This document shows positions 42,445 through 51,591 of a stretch of DNA of 64,000 nt, one piece after another. A model generated the notes under the pieces. It was not told where the DNA came from, searched no databases, and saw only the letters and a program-made list of their open reading frames with translations. This DNA comes from Blautia sp. AF19-10LB (GTDB lineage: Bacteria; Bacillota; Clostridia; Lachnospirales; Lachnospiraceae). Position numbers and translations under genes: made by a program. Location: the NCBI RefSeq assembly GCF_003461245.1, contig NZ_QTWS01000025.1, positions 1-64,000 of the forward strand. The letters are read 5' to 3'. Positions within the stretch are counted from its first letter, which is position 1, and every line of letters starts with the position of its first letter.

Positions 42445-42923
42445 TGTCCTCTGAAAAAATTCATCACAGCATTATCCCATGTAGTTTCGAAAGTTTTGTC
42501 CAGTGTAAAAAGTCTGGAAAAGGTACCCGTTGTACAGAATAATTCATGGTTTTTGTATTGAATATTCAGGAACAGATCCGAAATTTCATCGGCGGGAACA
42601 GACGGGTCTTCTGAAAGAGGAAGAAGCATCATCTGTTGGGGCGAAAGACGCATTACAAATTTAAACTGGAGAGGCGGGAGCTTTCCCCGTATGATGGAAT
42701 AACAATAGGATTTTACATCTTTCCAGGAAGAGTAAATGTCACCGTTTTCAGATAACTGCTGTGCAGTATCAGTGTCAAAAAAATCCATATGCAGTTTTCC
42801 GTCTATATGGAACTGGTTAAAGGTTGTAATGGATGCTTCGGCTAGAGAAAATATATGGAAGGTATCTCCGATCAGTAATTTGTGCATAAAAGCTTTGGTA
42901 GTATTGATCTTGAGTGCAAGCAT
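42420..42923 (-). CDS. DUF5721-like protein, unknown function
   Basis: 167 residues. MLALKINTTKAFMHKLLIGDTFHIFSLAEASITTFNQF matches my memory of the Lachnospiraceae DUF5721 family; no catalytic motif is apparent. The start has AAAGGAG upstream on the - strand. It converges with and overlaps the Spo0A-domain gene, an arrangement that would produce antisense RNA at both ends. Confidence 0.75.
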   Translation of the reverse strand: MLALKINTTKAFMHKLLIGDTFHIFSLAEASITTFNQFHIDGKLHMDFFDTDTAQQLSENGDIYSSWKDVKSYCYSIIRGKLPPLQFKFVMRLSPQQMMLLPLSEDPSVPADEISDLFLNIQYKNHELFCTTGTFSRLFTLDKTFETTWDNAVMNFFRGHQIDFTIL

Positions 42924-43078
42924 TAAAGAACTCCTTTCTGTTTACTGTTGCTTCTATTATAAAGCAGAACTGAAAAAAAGAATATAGTTTTTACAAAAAC
43001 TCTTTTCAAACAATGGGCTATATGTTAATATAGATGTGGTATTCGAAACTACATATTACGGGAAAGAGGACGATATAA

Positions 43079-43918
43079 TTGAGTTATAAGATTATTATAG
43101 ATAGTTGCGGTGAATTGTTAGAAGAATGGAAGAATAATGAACATTTTGAATCGGTAGCGCTTACTTTGAATGTAGGCGGCGAGAATATTATAGATGATGA
43201 GACTTTTGATCAGGCAGATTTCCTTAAGAAAGTAGCTGCATGCCCGGAGTGCCCGAAATCAGCGTGTCCTTCTCCGGAACGTTATATGAGGGCTTTTGAC
43301 TGTGAAGCAGATCATATCTATGCAGTGACACTCTCAGCAGAACTCAGCGGTTCTTATAACAGTGCAGTTCTGGGAAGTAATCTTTTGAATGAGGAGAAAC
43401 CGGGCAGACAGATCCATGTTTTTAATTCCAGATCGGCTTCTGTCGGTCAGACCCTGATCGCGATGAAGATCCAGGAGTGTGAAGAAGCCGGGTATTCCTT
43501 TGAGAAAGTAATTGAGACTGTGGATGCATATATTGCAGGACAGCACACCTTCTTTGTACTGGATAATCTGGAAACACTTCGCAAGAATGGAAGACTCAGC
43601 AAAGCAAAGGCACTTGTTGCCAGCGCACTGAAGATCAAACCGGTCATGGGATCTACAGATGAAGGAAGTATCTGTCAGCTTGATCAGGCGCGCGGAATGA
43701 ATAAAGCACTGGTCAAAATGGCAGAACAGATCGTAGCCAAGACACAGAATAGTGAAACCAAGACACTCGCGATCTCACACTGCAACTGCCATGAGAGAGC
43801 AGTCCTTCTTCGAAATGCACTTCAGGAGCGCATGAACGTGAAGGATATTGTAATCCTGGATACTGCAGGTGTAAGCAGCATGTATGCAAATGACGGAGGC
43901 GTGATCGTTGCCGTATAA
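43079..43918 (+). CDS. DegV family fatty-acid-binding protein
   Basis: 279 residues from a TTG start at 43079, with AAAGAGGAC upstream and no ATG nearby. DegV/FakB-type proteins bind a fatty acid and present it to FakA kinase. IIIDSCGELL at the N-terminus, PKSACPSPERYMRAF with the conserved TSxPSP-like loop, and TLSAELSGSYNSAVLG are the family segments. The partner fakA is not in the window. Possible ligand is an exogenous fatty acid. Confidence 0.87.
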   Translation: MSYKIIIDSCGELLEEWKNNEHFESVALTLNVGGENIIDDETFDQADFLKKVAACPECPKSACPSPERYMRAFDCEADHIYAVTLSAELSGSYNSAVLGSNLLNEEKPGRQIHVFNSRSASVGQTLIAMKIQECEEAGYSFEKVIETVDAYIAGQHTFFVLDNLETLRKNGRLSKAKALVASALKIKPVMGSTDEGSICQLDQARGMNKALVKMAEQIVAKTQNSETKTLAISHCNCHERAVLLRNALQERMNVKDIVILDTAGVSSMYANDGGVIVAV

Positions 43919-43942
43919 GCCTGGAATATCCCGGAAAGGTAC

Positions 43943-43971
43943 TTCACTTTTGGACTTTCCTGTGCTATAAT
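43943..43971 (+). promoter_or_regulatory. promoter of the 83-residue membrane protein gene
   Basis: TTCACT, 17 bases, TATAAT, about 38 bases before the ATG. Confidence 0.5.
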
Positions 43972-44008
43972 GCAATGAGTACTTATATGCAGCAAAGGAG
44001 ATTCGCAA

Positions 44009-44260
44009 ATGAGTCAGAAAAAAGTAGACAGCTACAAAGCTGGTAAGAACAACCGCAGCAGAGCAGCCAGAAAAGAGAAACTGATCGACAGATTAGAGAT
44101 CCTTGCATGGGTAGCAATCTGTGTGTGTATGGTTGCATGGATCGGATTTTCCGCATATGCAAAGATAACTGCCAAGGAAGCTTCCGTAGTGAAGGAAACG
44201 GTTGTAGATACTTCAGCGATCGATAATTATGTGTCAGGACTTTCTTCCGATACACAATAA
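44009..44260 (+). CDS. small single-span membrane protein, unknown function
   Basis: 83 residues: a basic N-terminus (SYKAGKNNRSRAARKEKLIDR), one membrane span (LAWVAICVCMVAWIGFSAYA) and a short extracytoplasmic tail. By the positive-inside rule the N-terminus is cytosolic. No family recognised. RBS is AAAGGAG. Followed by a strong terminator. Confidence 0.75.
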   Translation: MSQKKVDSYKAGKNNRSRAARKEKLIDRLEILAWVAICVCMVAWIGFSAYAKITAKEASVVKETVVDTSAIDNYVSGLSSDTQ

Positions 44261-44280
44261 GCCAAATGAAAATGAACAAT

Positions 44281-44314
44281 AAAAAACCCCGGCTGATCCA
44301 GCTGGGGTTTTTTG
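44281..44314. terminator. bidirectional terminator between convergent genes
   Basis: AAAAAACCCCGGCTG, loop ATC, CAGCTGGGGTTTTTT. The cold-shock gene on the - strand ends just beyond. Confidence 0.9.
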
Positions 44315-44350
44315 TTGAATGGTTATAAAACCTGAAGTATCGGATGTTAA

Positions 44351-44551
44351 TTATAATTTTGTAACGTTAGCAGCCTGCATTCCGCGAGCGCCTTCTGTTA
44401 AATCATAAGTTACTGCCTGTCCTTCGTCTAAGGATTTGAATCCTTCGCCATTGATTGCAGAGAAGTGTACGAATACGTCAGCTCCATCCTCTCCTGTGAT
44501 GAAACCATAGCCTTTTTCTGCGTTGAACCATTTTACAGTTCCCTTGTTCAT
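44351..44551 (-). CDS. cold-shock protein (CspA family)
   Basis: 66 residues, a single cold-shock domain that binds single-stranded nucleic acid and acts as an RNA chaperone. RNP1 is KGYGFITGE and RNP2 is [12 protein letters not shown] is GGAGGT. The mRNA has a leader of about 130 bases starting from a strong - strand promoter, typical of Csp genes. Confidence 0.95.
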   Translation of the reverse strand: MNKGTVKWFNAEKGYGFITGEDGADVFVHFSAINGEGFKSLDEGQAVTYDLTEGARGMQAANVTKL

Positions 44552-44689
44552 GATGTTACCTCCATAAAAAATAAAAAGTTAAAAGACCATCTGACGACAA
44601 AAATCACCAGATTTTACAGACTATATTAATAATATATAATCTCTAAAAACTAGTGATTTTACATTAAGAATCTATTGGTCTATGACTGA
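44552..44689 (-). promoter_or_regulatory. long 5' leader of the cold-shock gene
   Basis: About 130 untranslated bases that are very AT-rich. AAAATCAC and GTGATTTT (about 44604-44660) can pair over a long loop containing further AT hairpins. By analogy with other csp leaders it may be a temperature-sensitive RNA; this is inference. Confidence 0.5.
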
Positions 44690-44718
44690 ATTATATATCC
44701 GGTGGATAAAATTGTCAA
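44690..44718 (-). promoter_or_regulatory. cold-shock gene promoter
   Basis: On the - strand, TTGACA (44718-44713), 17 bases, TATAAT (44695-44690): a consensus promoter. A weak divergent + strand promoter for pyrF (TTTATT, 17 bases, TATGAT at 44759-44764) may lie beside it. Confidence 0.8.
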
Positions 44719-44824
44719 GGTTATTTAAAAAAGACTTTATTAAATCAAATATTTCGTGTATGATGTTGGTGATAACGTAATTGTACATAAATAATTACAA
44801 AGATAAATTCCAGGAGGAGCCGTT

Positions 44825-45751
44825 ATGATTAACAAACTTATTGAAAAAATCCGTAAAACAAATGCACCGATCGTAGTAGGACTGGATCCGATGCTGAACT
44901 ATATTCCGAAGCATATCCAGGAGAATGCGTTTGCGGAATTCGGGGAGACACTGGAAGGTGCTGCAGAGGCAATCTGGCAGTTTAACAAAGGCATCGTTGA
45001 TGCAACTTATGATCTGATCCCGGCAGTGAAACCGCAGATCGCAATGTACGAACAGTTCGGGATTCCAGGGCTTCAGGCATATAAAAAGACCGTAGATTAC
45101 TGCAAATCCAAAGACCTTGTAGTGATCGGCGATATCAAGAGAGGTGACATCGGATCTACATCCGCAGCATATGCAGTCGGACATCTCGGACATGTGCAGG
45201 TAGGAAGTAAGAAATATGCCGGATTTGATGAGGACTTTGCAACAGTCAATCCATATCTCGGATCTGATGGTGTGAAACCATTCATCGATGTCTGCAAAGA
45301 AGAAAACAAGGGACTTTTTATCCTTGTCAAAACATCTAATCCATCAAGCGGTGAATTTCAGGATCGAGTGATCGATGGCAGACCGCTTTATGAATGGGTA
45401 GGAGAGAAGGTTGCACAGTGGGGTGAAGACCACATGGGCAAAGAATACAGCTACATCGGAGCTGTTGTCGGAGCAACTTATCCGGAAATGGGCAAAATCC
45501 TCCGTAAACTGATGCCGAAGACATTTATTCTTGTACCTGGATACGGTGCACAGGGCGGCAAGGGCGCAGATCTTGTTCACTTCTTTAATGAAGACGGACT
45601 CGGCGCGATCGTAAACTCTTCCAGAGGAATCATTGCTGCATACAAGCAGGAAGCATACGCATCTTTCGGAGAACTGAACTATGCAGATGCATCCCGTAAG
45701 GCAGTAGAGGTGATGATCGAGGATATCAGCGGAGCACTTAACAACCGCTAA
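44825..45751 (+). CDS. pyrF: orotidine-5'-phosphate decarboxylase
   Basis: 308 residues, the longer PyrF group (type 2). Decarboxylates OMP to UMP, the last step of pyrimidine synthesis. PIVVGLDPML near the N-terminus and the catalytic DIKRGDIGSTSAAYA (with Lys/Asp) are intact; VPGYGAQGGKGADL and NSSRGIIAAYK form the phosphate site. It heads pyrF-pyrK-pyrD. RBS is CAGGAGGAG. No PyrR attenuator or aptamer is visible upstream. Confidence 0.95.
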   Translation: MINKLIEKIRKTNAPIVVGLDPMLNYIPKHIQENAFAEFGETLEGAAEAIWQFNKGIVDATYDLIPAVKPQIAMYEQFGIPGLQAYKKTVDYCKSKDLVVIGDIKRGDIGSTSAAYAVGHLGHVQVGSKKYAGFDEDFATVNPYLGSDGVKPFIDVCKEENKGLFILVKTSNPSSGEFQDRVIDGRPLYEWVGEKVAQWGEDHMGKEYSYIGAVVGATYPEMGKILRKLMPKTFILVPGYGAQGGKGADLVHFFNEDGLGAIVNSSRGIIAAYKQEAYASFGELNYADASRKAVEVMIEDISGALNNR

Positions 45752-45773
45752 GATGATTTTTGGAGGAAGACAA

Positions 45774-46556
45774 ATGAGCACAAAGACAAAAGAAAGTCTT
45801 AAGATCGTAAGTCAGGAGGAGATCGGCACAGGGATCTTCAGTATGTGGCTTCAGGCTGACCGTATGGCAGAAGCTGCCAGACCGGGACAGTTTTTATCCT
45901 TATACACAAGAAATGGAAGCAAACTCCTTCCGCGTCCGATCAGTATCTGCGAGATTGACAGAGAGAATGGCAGGATCCGTCTTGTATATCGTGTGACAGG
46001 CAAAAATACAGGAACAGAGGAATTTTCCAGACTTCACCCTGGAATCCAGGTGGAGGCAATGGGACCTCTCGGTAACGGATTTCCGCTTGAAGAAGCTGAA
46101 GGAAAGAAAGTGTTCCTGATCGGAGGAGGCATCGGAATTCCGCCGATGCTTCAGACTGCCAAAGAACTTAAGGCAGAGAAGACAGCCGTTCTCGGCTACA
46201 GAGATGAGCTTTTTCTGAATGATGAGTTTGAGAAATATGCAGATGTCTATGTGGCGACAGAGGATGGAAGTGCAGGAACCAAAGGGAATGTCCTCAACGC
46301 AATCAAGGAGAAAGCCCTGGAAGCAGAGGTGATCTTTGCCTGCGGACCGACACCTATGCTTCGTGCCCTCAAGGAATATGCAGCAGAAAAAAATATCACA
46401 TGCTGGATCTCCATGGAGGAGCGTATGGCATGCGGCGTTGGAGCCTGTCTTGCATGTGTCTGCAGATCAAAAGAAATCGACGCACATTCTCAGGTGCACA
46501 ACAAACGTGTCTGCAAGGATGGCCCGGTATTCTTAAGCACGGAGGTAGAGTTATGA
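45774..46556 (+). CDS. pyrK: dihydroorotate dehydrogenase electron-transfer subunit
   Basis: 260 residues from the ATG at 45774, behind TTGGAGG. FAD/[2Fe-2S] subunit that lets PyrD (type 1B) use NAD+. FAD-binding RPISICEI, the NAD-binding GGGIGIPPMLQTA, and four cluster cysteines in ERMACGVGACLACVC and RVCKDGP are present. It overlaps pyrD by 4 bases (ATGA). Confidence 0.94.
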   Translation: MSTKTKESLKIVSQEEIGTGIFSMWLQADRMAEAARPGQFLSLYTRNGSKLLPRPISICEIDRENGRIRLVYRVTGKNTGTEEFSRLHPGIQVEAMGPLGNGFPLEEAEGKKVFLIGGGIGIPPMLQTAKELKAEKTAVLGYRDELFLNDEFEKYADVYVATEDGSAGTKGNVLNAIKEKALEAEVIFACGPTPMLRALKEYAAEKNITCWISMEERMACGVGACLACVCRSKEIDAHSQVHNKRVCKDGPVFLSTEVEL

Positions 46557-47458
46557 TAAAAACAGGCGTGACTCTTGCGGGAGTAGAATTAAAAAATCCT
46601 GTAATGACAGCTTCCGGAACCTTTGGATCCGGAGCCGAATACAGTGAGTTTGTAGATCTGAACCGTCTTGGTGCAGTTGTGACCAAGGGTGTTGCCAATG
46701 TGCCGTGGCCGGGAAACCCGACACCGCGAGTAACAGAGACAGCAAGCGGTATGCTGAATGCAATCGGACTTCAGAATCCAGGAATCGACCTTTTCTGTAA
46801 GAGAGACATTCCGTTTCTGAAGCAGTATGACACAAAGATCGTTGTGAATGTATGTGGAAAAAGCACCGAGGATTACTGTGAAGTTGTAGAGCGTCTGGGA
46901 AATGAACCGGTTGACCTCCTTGAGATCAATGTTTCCTGCCCGAATGTCAAAGAAGGTGGAATTGCTTTTGGACAGGACCCGAAAGCTCTGGAAGCGATCA
47001 CTAAGGAAGTTAAGAAGTATGCAAAACAGCCGATCATCATGAAACTCAGCCCGAATGTGACTGACATTACAGAGATGGCGAAGGCAGCAGAAGCAGGCGG
47101 CGCAGATATTCTTTCCCTCATCAATACTCTGACAGGAATGAAGATCGATATTAACAGAAGGACCTTCGCACTGGCAAACAAGACCGGTGGAATGTCAGGT
47201 CCGGCAGTGAAGCCGATCGCAGTCCGCATGGTTTATCAGGTGGCGCAGGCTGTTTCTCTTCCGATCATCGGAATGGGCGGAATCGCAACAGCAGAGGATG
47301 CACTGGAATTTATCATGGCAGGTGCGACAGCAGTATCTGTGGGAACTGCAAACTTCTTCAATCCGTATGCGACTGTTGAGATTGCAGAGGGGATTGAGAA
47401 ATTTATGGAAGCACAGCATGTGGAGGATATCCACGAGCTCATCGGAGCAGTAAAATAA
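46553..47458 (+). CDS. pyrD: dihydroorotate dehydrogenase, catalytic subunit (type 1B)
   Basis: 301 residues from the ATG at 46553. Oxidises dihydroorotate to orotate using FMN, passing electrons to PyrK. NPVMTASGTFGSG, NAIGLQNPG, NVSCPNVKEGG (catalytic Cys) and IGMGGIATAEDALEF are typical of 1B enzymes. The upstream in-frame ATG at 46400 lies inside pyrK and is rejected. Confidence 0.95.
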   Translation: MIKTGVTLAGVELKNPVMTASGTFGSGAEYSEFVDLNRLGAVVTKGVANVPWPGNPTPRVTETASGMLNAIGLQNPGIDLFCKRDIPFLKQYDTKIVVNVCGKSTEDYCEVVERLGNEPVDLLEINVSCPNVKEGGIAFGQDPKALEAITKEVKKYAKQPIIMKLSPNVTDITEMAKAAEAGGADILSLINTLTGMKIDINRRTFALANKTGGMSGPAVKPIAVRMVYQVAQAVSLPIIGMGGIATAEDALEFIMAGATAVSVGTANFFNPYATVEIAEGIEKFMEAQHVEDIHELIGAVK

Positions 47459-47503
47459 AAAGTATCAAAGCATAGTAATAAGTAAATGTAAGATCACAAA
47501 ATG

Positions 47504-47538
47504 GCAGGAAAGAGCACAGTGCTTTTTCCTGCTTTTTG
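47504..47538 (+). terminator. terminator after pyrD
   Basis: GCAGGAAA.AGCAC pairs with GTGCT.TTTCCTGC around a 3-base loop, then TTTTTG. Confidence 0.8.
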
Positions 47539-47554
47539 TGGGAGAGGAGTAAAA

Positions 47555-48904
47555 GTGGAAAAAAATCGAACAAATGACATGACAACAGGGAATCCGATCA
47601 AACTGATCATTATGTTTATGATCCCGATGTTCCTGGGAAATATTTTTCAGCAGTTTTATAACATTGTGGATTCGATCGTTGCCGGACAGTTTATCGGTGT
47701 AGATGCACTTGCAGCGATCGGAAGTACCGGTTCGCTGATGTTCTTTGTGACCGGATGGCTGAATGGCCTCAGCAGTGGATTCGGAATCATTGTGGCACAG
47801 ATGTTTGGAGCTAAGAAATATGATGATATGAGACATTTCGTAGCGATGTCCATCTATCTGATGTTTGGATTTGCGGCAGCGATGACGGTTGGATTCCTGG
47901 TATTCAATGTACCGATCCTGAAACTGATGAATTCACCGGCAGATCTGATGGGGGATGTCGCAGGATATATGGGGATCATCTACGCAGGACTTCTTGTGAC
48001 AGCGGCATATAATACACTTGCGGCGTTCCTGCGTGCGCTGGGTGATTCCAAATCCCCGTTGTATTTCCTGATCATTTCCGCAGGAATCAATGTGATCCTT
48101 GATGTTGTCCTGATCCGTTTTGTGGGAATGGGCGTAGAAGGCTGCGCGTATGCAACTGTGATCGCGCAGGGAGTCTCGGCAGTCTGCTGTCTGGTTTATA
48201 TCAAGAAAAAATATCCGATCCTTCATCTGGAGAAGAAAAACTTTGAATTGCGCAAAGGCAGCATGAGTAAGCTTCTGATCCTTGGAATCCCGATGGGACT
48301 TCAGTTTTCTATCACAGCGATCGGAACCATTATCGTACAGAGTGCGGTAAATATTTACGGGGCTACCCACATGGCAGGATTTTCTGCGGCAGGAAAGATC
48401 CAGAATGTTATCGGCATGGTGGCTGTTTCCATGGGTGCGACGATCGCGACTTATGTCGGACAGAATCGTGGAGCAGACCGTATGGACCGCGTAAAACAGG
48501 GTGTGAGATATTCCTGCATCATGCTTCTTGTCTGGAGCGTGATCCAGATGATTCTTGTATATTTCGGAGGAAAATATTTCACCTACCTGTTTATCAATCT
48601 GTCCGAGACAGAGGTGATCCAGGTGTCTGTGACTTATTTCCACACGGTATTCTGGGCGTATCCATTCCTGGACATGATCTTCGTATTCCGAAATGCACTG
48701 CAGGGAATGGGATACGGACTTGTTCCGATGCTCGGAGGTGTTTTTGAACTGGTCGCAAGAACCCTGATCGTTGTATTAGTCGCAGGCCATACAACTTTTG
48801 CCGGAGTCTGTCTCGCAGACCCGGCAGCATGGATCGCAGCACTGATCCCGCTGATTCCGTATTATTTTTATACTATGAAAAAATACAGCACAAAGGCAGA
48901 GTAG
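47555..48904 (+). CDS. MATE family efflux transporter
   Basis: 449 residues from a GTG start at 47555, behind GAGAGGAG; the ATG at 47501 precedes the terminator and is rejected. Twelve hydrophobic spans. MTTGNPIKLIIMFMIPMFLGNIFQQFYNIVDSIVAGQFIG is the standard opening of the DinF/NorM-like group found in Firmicutes. It exports a cationic drug or metabolite with Na+ or H+. It lies between pyr genes but behind its own terminator, so it is probably unrelated to them. Confidence 0.9.
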   Translation: MEKNRTNDMTTGNPIKLIIMFMIPMFLGNIFQQFYNIVDSIVAGQFIGVDALAAIGSTGSLMFFVTGWLNGLSSGFGIIVAQMFGAKKYDDMRHFVAMSIYLMFGFAAAMTVGFLVFNVPILKLMNSPADLMGDVAGYMGIIYAGLLVTAAYNTLAAFLRALGDSKSPLYFLIISAGINVILDVVLIRFVGMGVEGCAYATVIAQGVSAVCCLVYIKKKYPILHLEKKNFELRKGSMSKLLILGIPMGLQFSITAIGTIIVQSAVNIYGATHMAGFSAAGKIQNVIGMVAVSMGATIATYVGQNRGADRMDRVKQGVRYSCIMLLVWSVIQMILVYFGGKYFTYLFINLSETEVIQVSVTYFHTVFWAYPFLDMIFVFRNALQGMGYGLVPMLGGVFELVARTLIVVLVAGHTTFAGVCLADPAAWIAALIPLIPYYFYTMKKYSTKAE

Positions 48905-49005
48905 ACAGCGTAAAATCAAAAATCAGGCAGATTTATTTATAGACAAATACCAGGTTTTATGTGACAATAAACTTATCAGATTATTTTGAAGATAAGGAGG
49001 ATTTT

Positions 49006-49794
49006 ATGAAAGGGAAAAGAATATTTGTATTTGTGCTTCTGGCACTGTGCATCTGTTTTCTGCCGGCGAGAAATACGGAAGCGGCAGTGAGTTACAGAAA
49101 TCAATTTGTAAAGGCACAGAATGGAAATATCAGTTATTTTAATTCCAAAGGTGTAAAAGCGAAAGGAATAATAACTGTAAAGGGCAGGAAATATTATATG
49201 GATTCAAGAGGAATCCTACGTACTGGATGGCGTAAGGTCGGACAGAAATATTATTTCTTCGGACAGATAAATGGCGGGGCTGGTTACATGAGAACTTCTG
49301 CCAGAATTAACGGGATTCAGGTAAGAAAGGATGGCAGCGCATCTTATAACAGGACACAGCTTCAGAAATTGAATCTTATGGTCAGGGCAAACCAGATCGT
49401 AGATGGAATTACCAATAACAGAATGACAAAACCACAGAAATTAAGAGCATGTTTCCGCTATATTGTAAATTATAATTATGGAGACGGTGGAGATTTTGCC
49501 GGAGGTTCAAACTGGGATATTTACTATGGCAGCAGGGTGCTTAGCAGAAGAAGAGGTGACTGCTTCGGATTTGGATGTGCATTTGCATACCTGGCTGATG
49601 CAGTAGGGTATACATCATATGCAGTTTCATCTGGTGGACATGGATGGGCAGAAGTAAACGGGAGAGTTTATGATGCAAACTGGGCAAAAGCAACCGGCAG
49701 GATCGACTGGTATTGTGGAATGGACTACAATCTCAGCGGCAGAGGTGGTCGCCCGAATTACAAACCAAACAGAGTATATGTGAAACGTATCTGA
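49006..49794 (+). CDS. secreted transglutaminase-like protein with cell-wall-binding repeats
   Basis: 262 residues from the ATG at 49006, behind ATAAGGAGGA. Signal peptide with cleavage near NTEAA. Residues about 40-95 hold choline/cell-wall-binding type repeats (GNISYFNSKGVKAKG, GRKYYMDSRGILRTGWRKVGQKYYFF). The C-terminal part has a transglutaminase/papain-like triad: Cys186 in RRGDCFGFG, His212 in GGHGWAEV and Asp223 in VYDANWA. It may be a wall-associated peptidase or crosslinker; substrate unknown. Confidence 0.85.
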   Translation: MKGKRIFVFVLLALCICFLPARNTEAAVSYRNQFVKAQNGNISYFNSKGVKAKGIITVKGRKYYMDSRGILRTGWRKVGQKYYFFGQINGGAGYMRTSARINGIQVRKDGSASYNRTQLQKLNLMVRANQIVDGITNNRMTKPQKLRACFRYIVNYNYGDGGDFAGGSNWDIYYGSRVLSRRRGDCFGFGCAFAYLADAVGYTSYAVSSGGHGWAEVNGRVYDANWAKATGRIDWYCGMDYNLSGRGGRPNYKPNRVYVKRI

Positions 49795-49905
49795 TCAGGC
49801 GGCAGTGAATGGAGTAAACAGTTTGTTATTTGAACAAAAGTATGATAAAATAAAATGACATTCAACAATTGATAAGTATGAACAGTTAATATGGAGGAAT
49901 GAATC

Positions 49906-50586
49906 ATGGAAGCATACAAGCAGGAATTTATTGAATTTATGGTAGACAGCCATGTACTGAAATTTGGAGAATTCACACTCAAGAGCGGAAGAAAGTCTCC
50001 GTTTTTTATGAATGCAGGTGCATATGTGACAGGTTCCCAGCTTAAGAAACTCGGAGAATATTATGCAAAGGCGATCCACGACAAATACGGTGATGACTTT
50101 GATGTGCTGTTCGGACCGGCTTACAAGGGAATTCCGCTCAGCGTAGTAACAGCGATCGCTTTCAGCGAATTATACGGTAAAGAGATCCGCTACTGCTCTG
50201 ACCGTAAGGAAGAGAAGGATCACGGCGCAGATAAGGGAAGTTTCCTTGGAAGCAAACTTCAGGATGGAGACCGTGTCGTAATGATCGAAGACGTAACAAC
50301 TTCCGGTAAATCCATGGAAGAAACTGTTCCGAAGGTAAGAGGAGCAGCAAACGTAGAGATCATCGGACTCATGGTATCTCTTGACCGTATGGAAGTCGGC
50401 AAGGGCGGCGTGAAGTGTGCACTCGAAGAAGTTCATGATCTGTACGGATTTGAGACAAATGCCATCGTAACAATGGAAGAAGTCATCGAACATCTCTATA
50501 ATAAAGAATACAAAGGAGAGATCATCATCAACGACGACCTCAAGAAAGCAATCGATGCATATTACGCACAGTACGGCGCAAAATAA
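49906..50586 (+). CDS. pyrE: orotate phosphoribosyltransferase
   Basis: 226 residues. Joins orotate and PRPP to make OMP. FGEFTLKSGRKSPFFMNAG at the N-terminus and the PRPP loop RVVMIEDVTTSGKSMEET are intact. RBS is ATGGAGGAA. It is separated from the pyrF-pyrK-pyrD block by two unrelated genes. The 111 bases before it hold no clear terminator or attenuator. Confidence 0.95.
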   Translation: MEAYKQEFIEFMVDSHVLKFGEFTLKSGRKSPFFMNAGAYVTGSQLKKLGEYYAKAIHDKYGDDFDVLFGPAYKGIPLSVVTAIAFSELYGKEIRYCSDRKEEKDHGADKGSFLGSKLQDGDRVVMIEDVTTSGKSMEETVPKVRGAANVEIIGLMVSLDRMEVGKGGVKCALEEVHDLYGFETNAIVTMEEVIEHLYNKEYKGEIIINDDLKKAIDAYYAQYGAK

Positions 50587-50625
50587 AAGAGTCTGCTGTC
50601 AGAAGGATATTCAGGAGGAATGAAG

Positions 50626-50778
50626 TTGAACGAAAAAATCTACAAAACAATGGCGAGAACAGGAGGCTGCAGCGTTGCAGTCGGGATCGTCACTCTTGTT
50701 ACCGGAGTTGCCGCAGGAATCCTCATGATCGTCAGCGGCGCACGCCTTCTCAAAAGAAAAGGCGACATTTTGATCTAA
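50626..50778 (+). CDS. 50-residue membrane protein, unknown function
   Basis: A TTG start at 50626, 9 bases after CAGGAGG, opens a 50-codon frame: short polar N-terminus (NEKIYKTMARTGGC), one long hydrophobic span (SVAVGIVTLVTGVAAGILMIV) and a basic end (SGARLLKRKGDILI). The in-frame ATG at 50620 touches the ribosome site. Base composition and ribosome site look genuinely coding. It sits between pyrE and a VanZ gene. Confidence 0.68.
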   Translation: MNEKIYKTMARTGGCSVAVGIVTLVTGVAAGILMIVSGARLLKRKGDILI

Positions 50779-50813
50779 GAACCGGAGGCGGTATAAGGTT
50801 AGGATAATATAAT

Positions 50814-51290
50814 ATGTCAAAAAACAGTGCAAAGCGCAGGATTAAACATCTGGGGACTATGCTGTTTGTCTTATACATTCTGCTGCTGATCTATTTCCTT
50901 TTCTTTTCAGAGGAATATGGACGGGTCGCAGCAGAAGAAAGAGTATACCGGTACAACCTGATCCCGTTCGTGGAGATCAGGCGGTTCTGGACCTACAGAG
51001 AGCAACTCGGGGTGTTTGCGGTTGTTACAAATCTGTTCGGGAATGTGATTGGATTTGTTCCCTACGGATTTATTCTTCCGGTCATAGCAAGGAAGTGCCG
51101 CAGCGGATTTTTTATCATTTTGTCAGGATTCGGACTCAGCCTCGTCGTGGAGACGATCCAGCTTATTACGAAGGTCGGATGTTTCGATGTGGATGATCTG
51201 ATCCTGAACACACTGGGAGCGGCACTGGGGTATCTGGCTTTTGCCGTTTGTAATTACCTGAGGAGAAAACGTTATGGCAAGAAGATATAG
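50814..51290 (+). CDS. VanZ-like family membrane protein
   Basis: 158 residues with four hydrophobic spans. RVYRYNLIPFVEIRRF, NLFGNVIGFVPYGFILP and ETIQLITKVGCFDVDDLILNTLGAALGYL are the VanZ-family signature. VanZ relatives affect susceptibility to teicoplanin-type antibiotics in some hosts; most family members are uncharacterised. Its end overlaps the next gene by 17 bases. Confidence 0.87.
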   Translation: MSKNSAKRRIKHLGTMLFVLYILLLIYFLFFSEEYGRVAAEERVYRYNLIPFVEIRRFWTYREQLGVFAVVTNLFGNVIGFVPYGFILPVIARKCRSGFFIILSGFGLSLVVETIQLITKVGCFDVDDLILNTLGAALGYLAFAVCNYLRRKRYGKKI

Positions 51291-51588
51291 ATATGCGATC
51301 ATAAAGAAAAAGGAACCAGGTAAGGGGAAGCTGTCAGTGGGGCTGGCGATTGCTTCCCTCCTTCTGTTTGTAGCGGCAGTGGCCGTGGCTTATATAGCAC
51401 AGGAGAAATTTGGTTTTATCGTAGGCGGGCTCTGTCTGTTTGCAGTGCTGCTTTCTGCTTACGGCTTTGTGATGGGACTTATGAGCTTTTCTGATGAAGA
51501 GTGCATGCATCGGACCAGCGTTGTGGGATCGATCCTGAACGGAGTGATCACAGTAGGATGGCTGGTCTTTTTTTTGATGGGAGTATAA
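51274..51588 (+). CDS. DUF6142-like membrane protein
   Basis: 104 residues, three hydrophobic spans after a basic start (RRYRYAIIKKKEPGKGKLS). The pattern matches what I recall of DUF6142, a Lachnospiraceae family without known function; the name is less certain than the description. Overlaps vanZ-like and is 3 bases before the HD gene, so it lies in an operon. Confidence 0.72.
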   Translation: MARRYRYAIIKKKEPGKGKLSVGLAIASLLLFVAAVAVAYIAQEKFGFIVGGLCLFAVLLSAYGFVMGLMSFSDEECMHRTSVVGSILNGVITVGWLVFFLMGV

Positions 51589-51591
51589 GAG

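Noticed and set aside
46400..46552. Upstream start of pyrD inside pyrK
   Set aside because: PyrD family N-terminus begins at 46553, where ATGA overlaps the pyrK stop.
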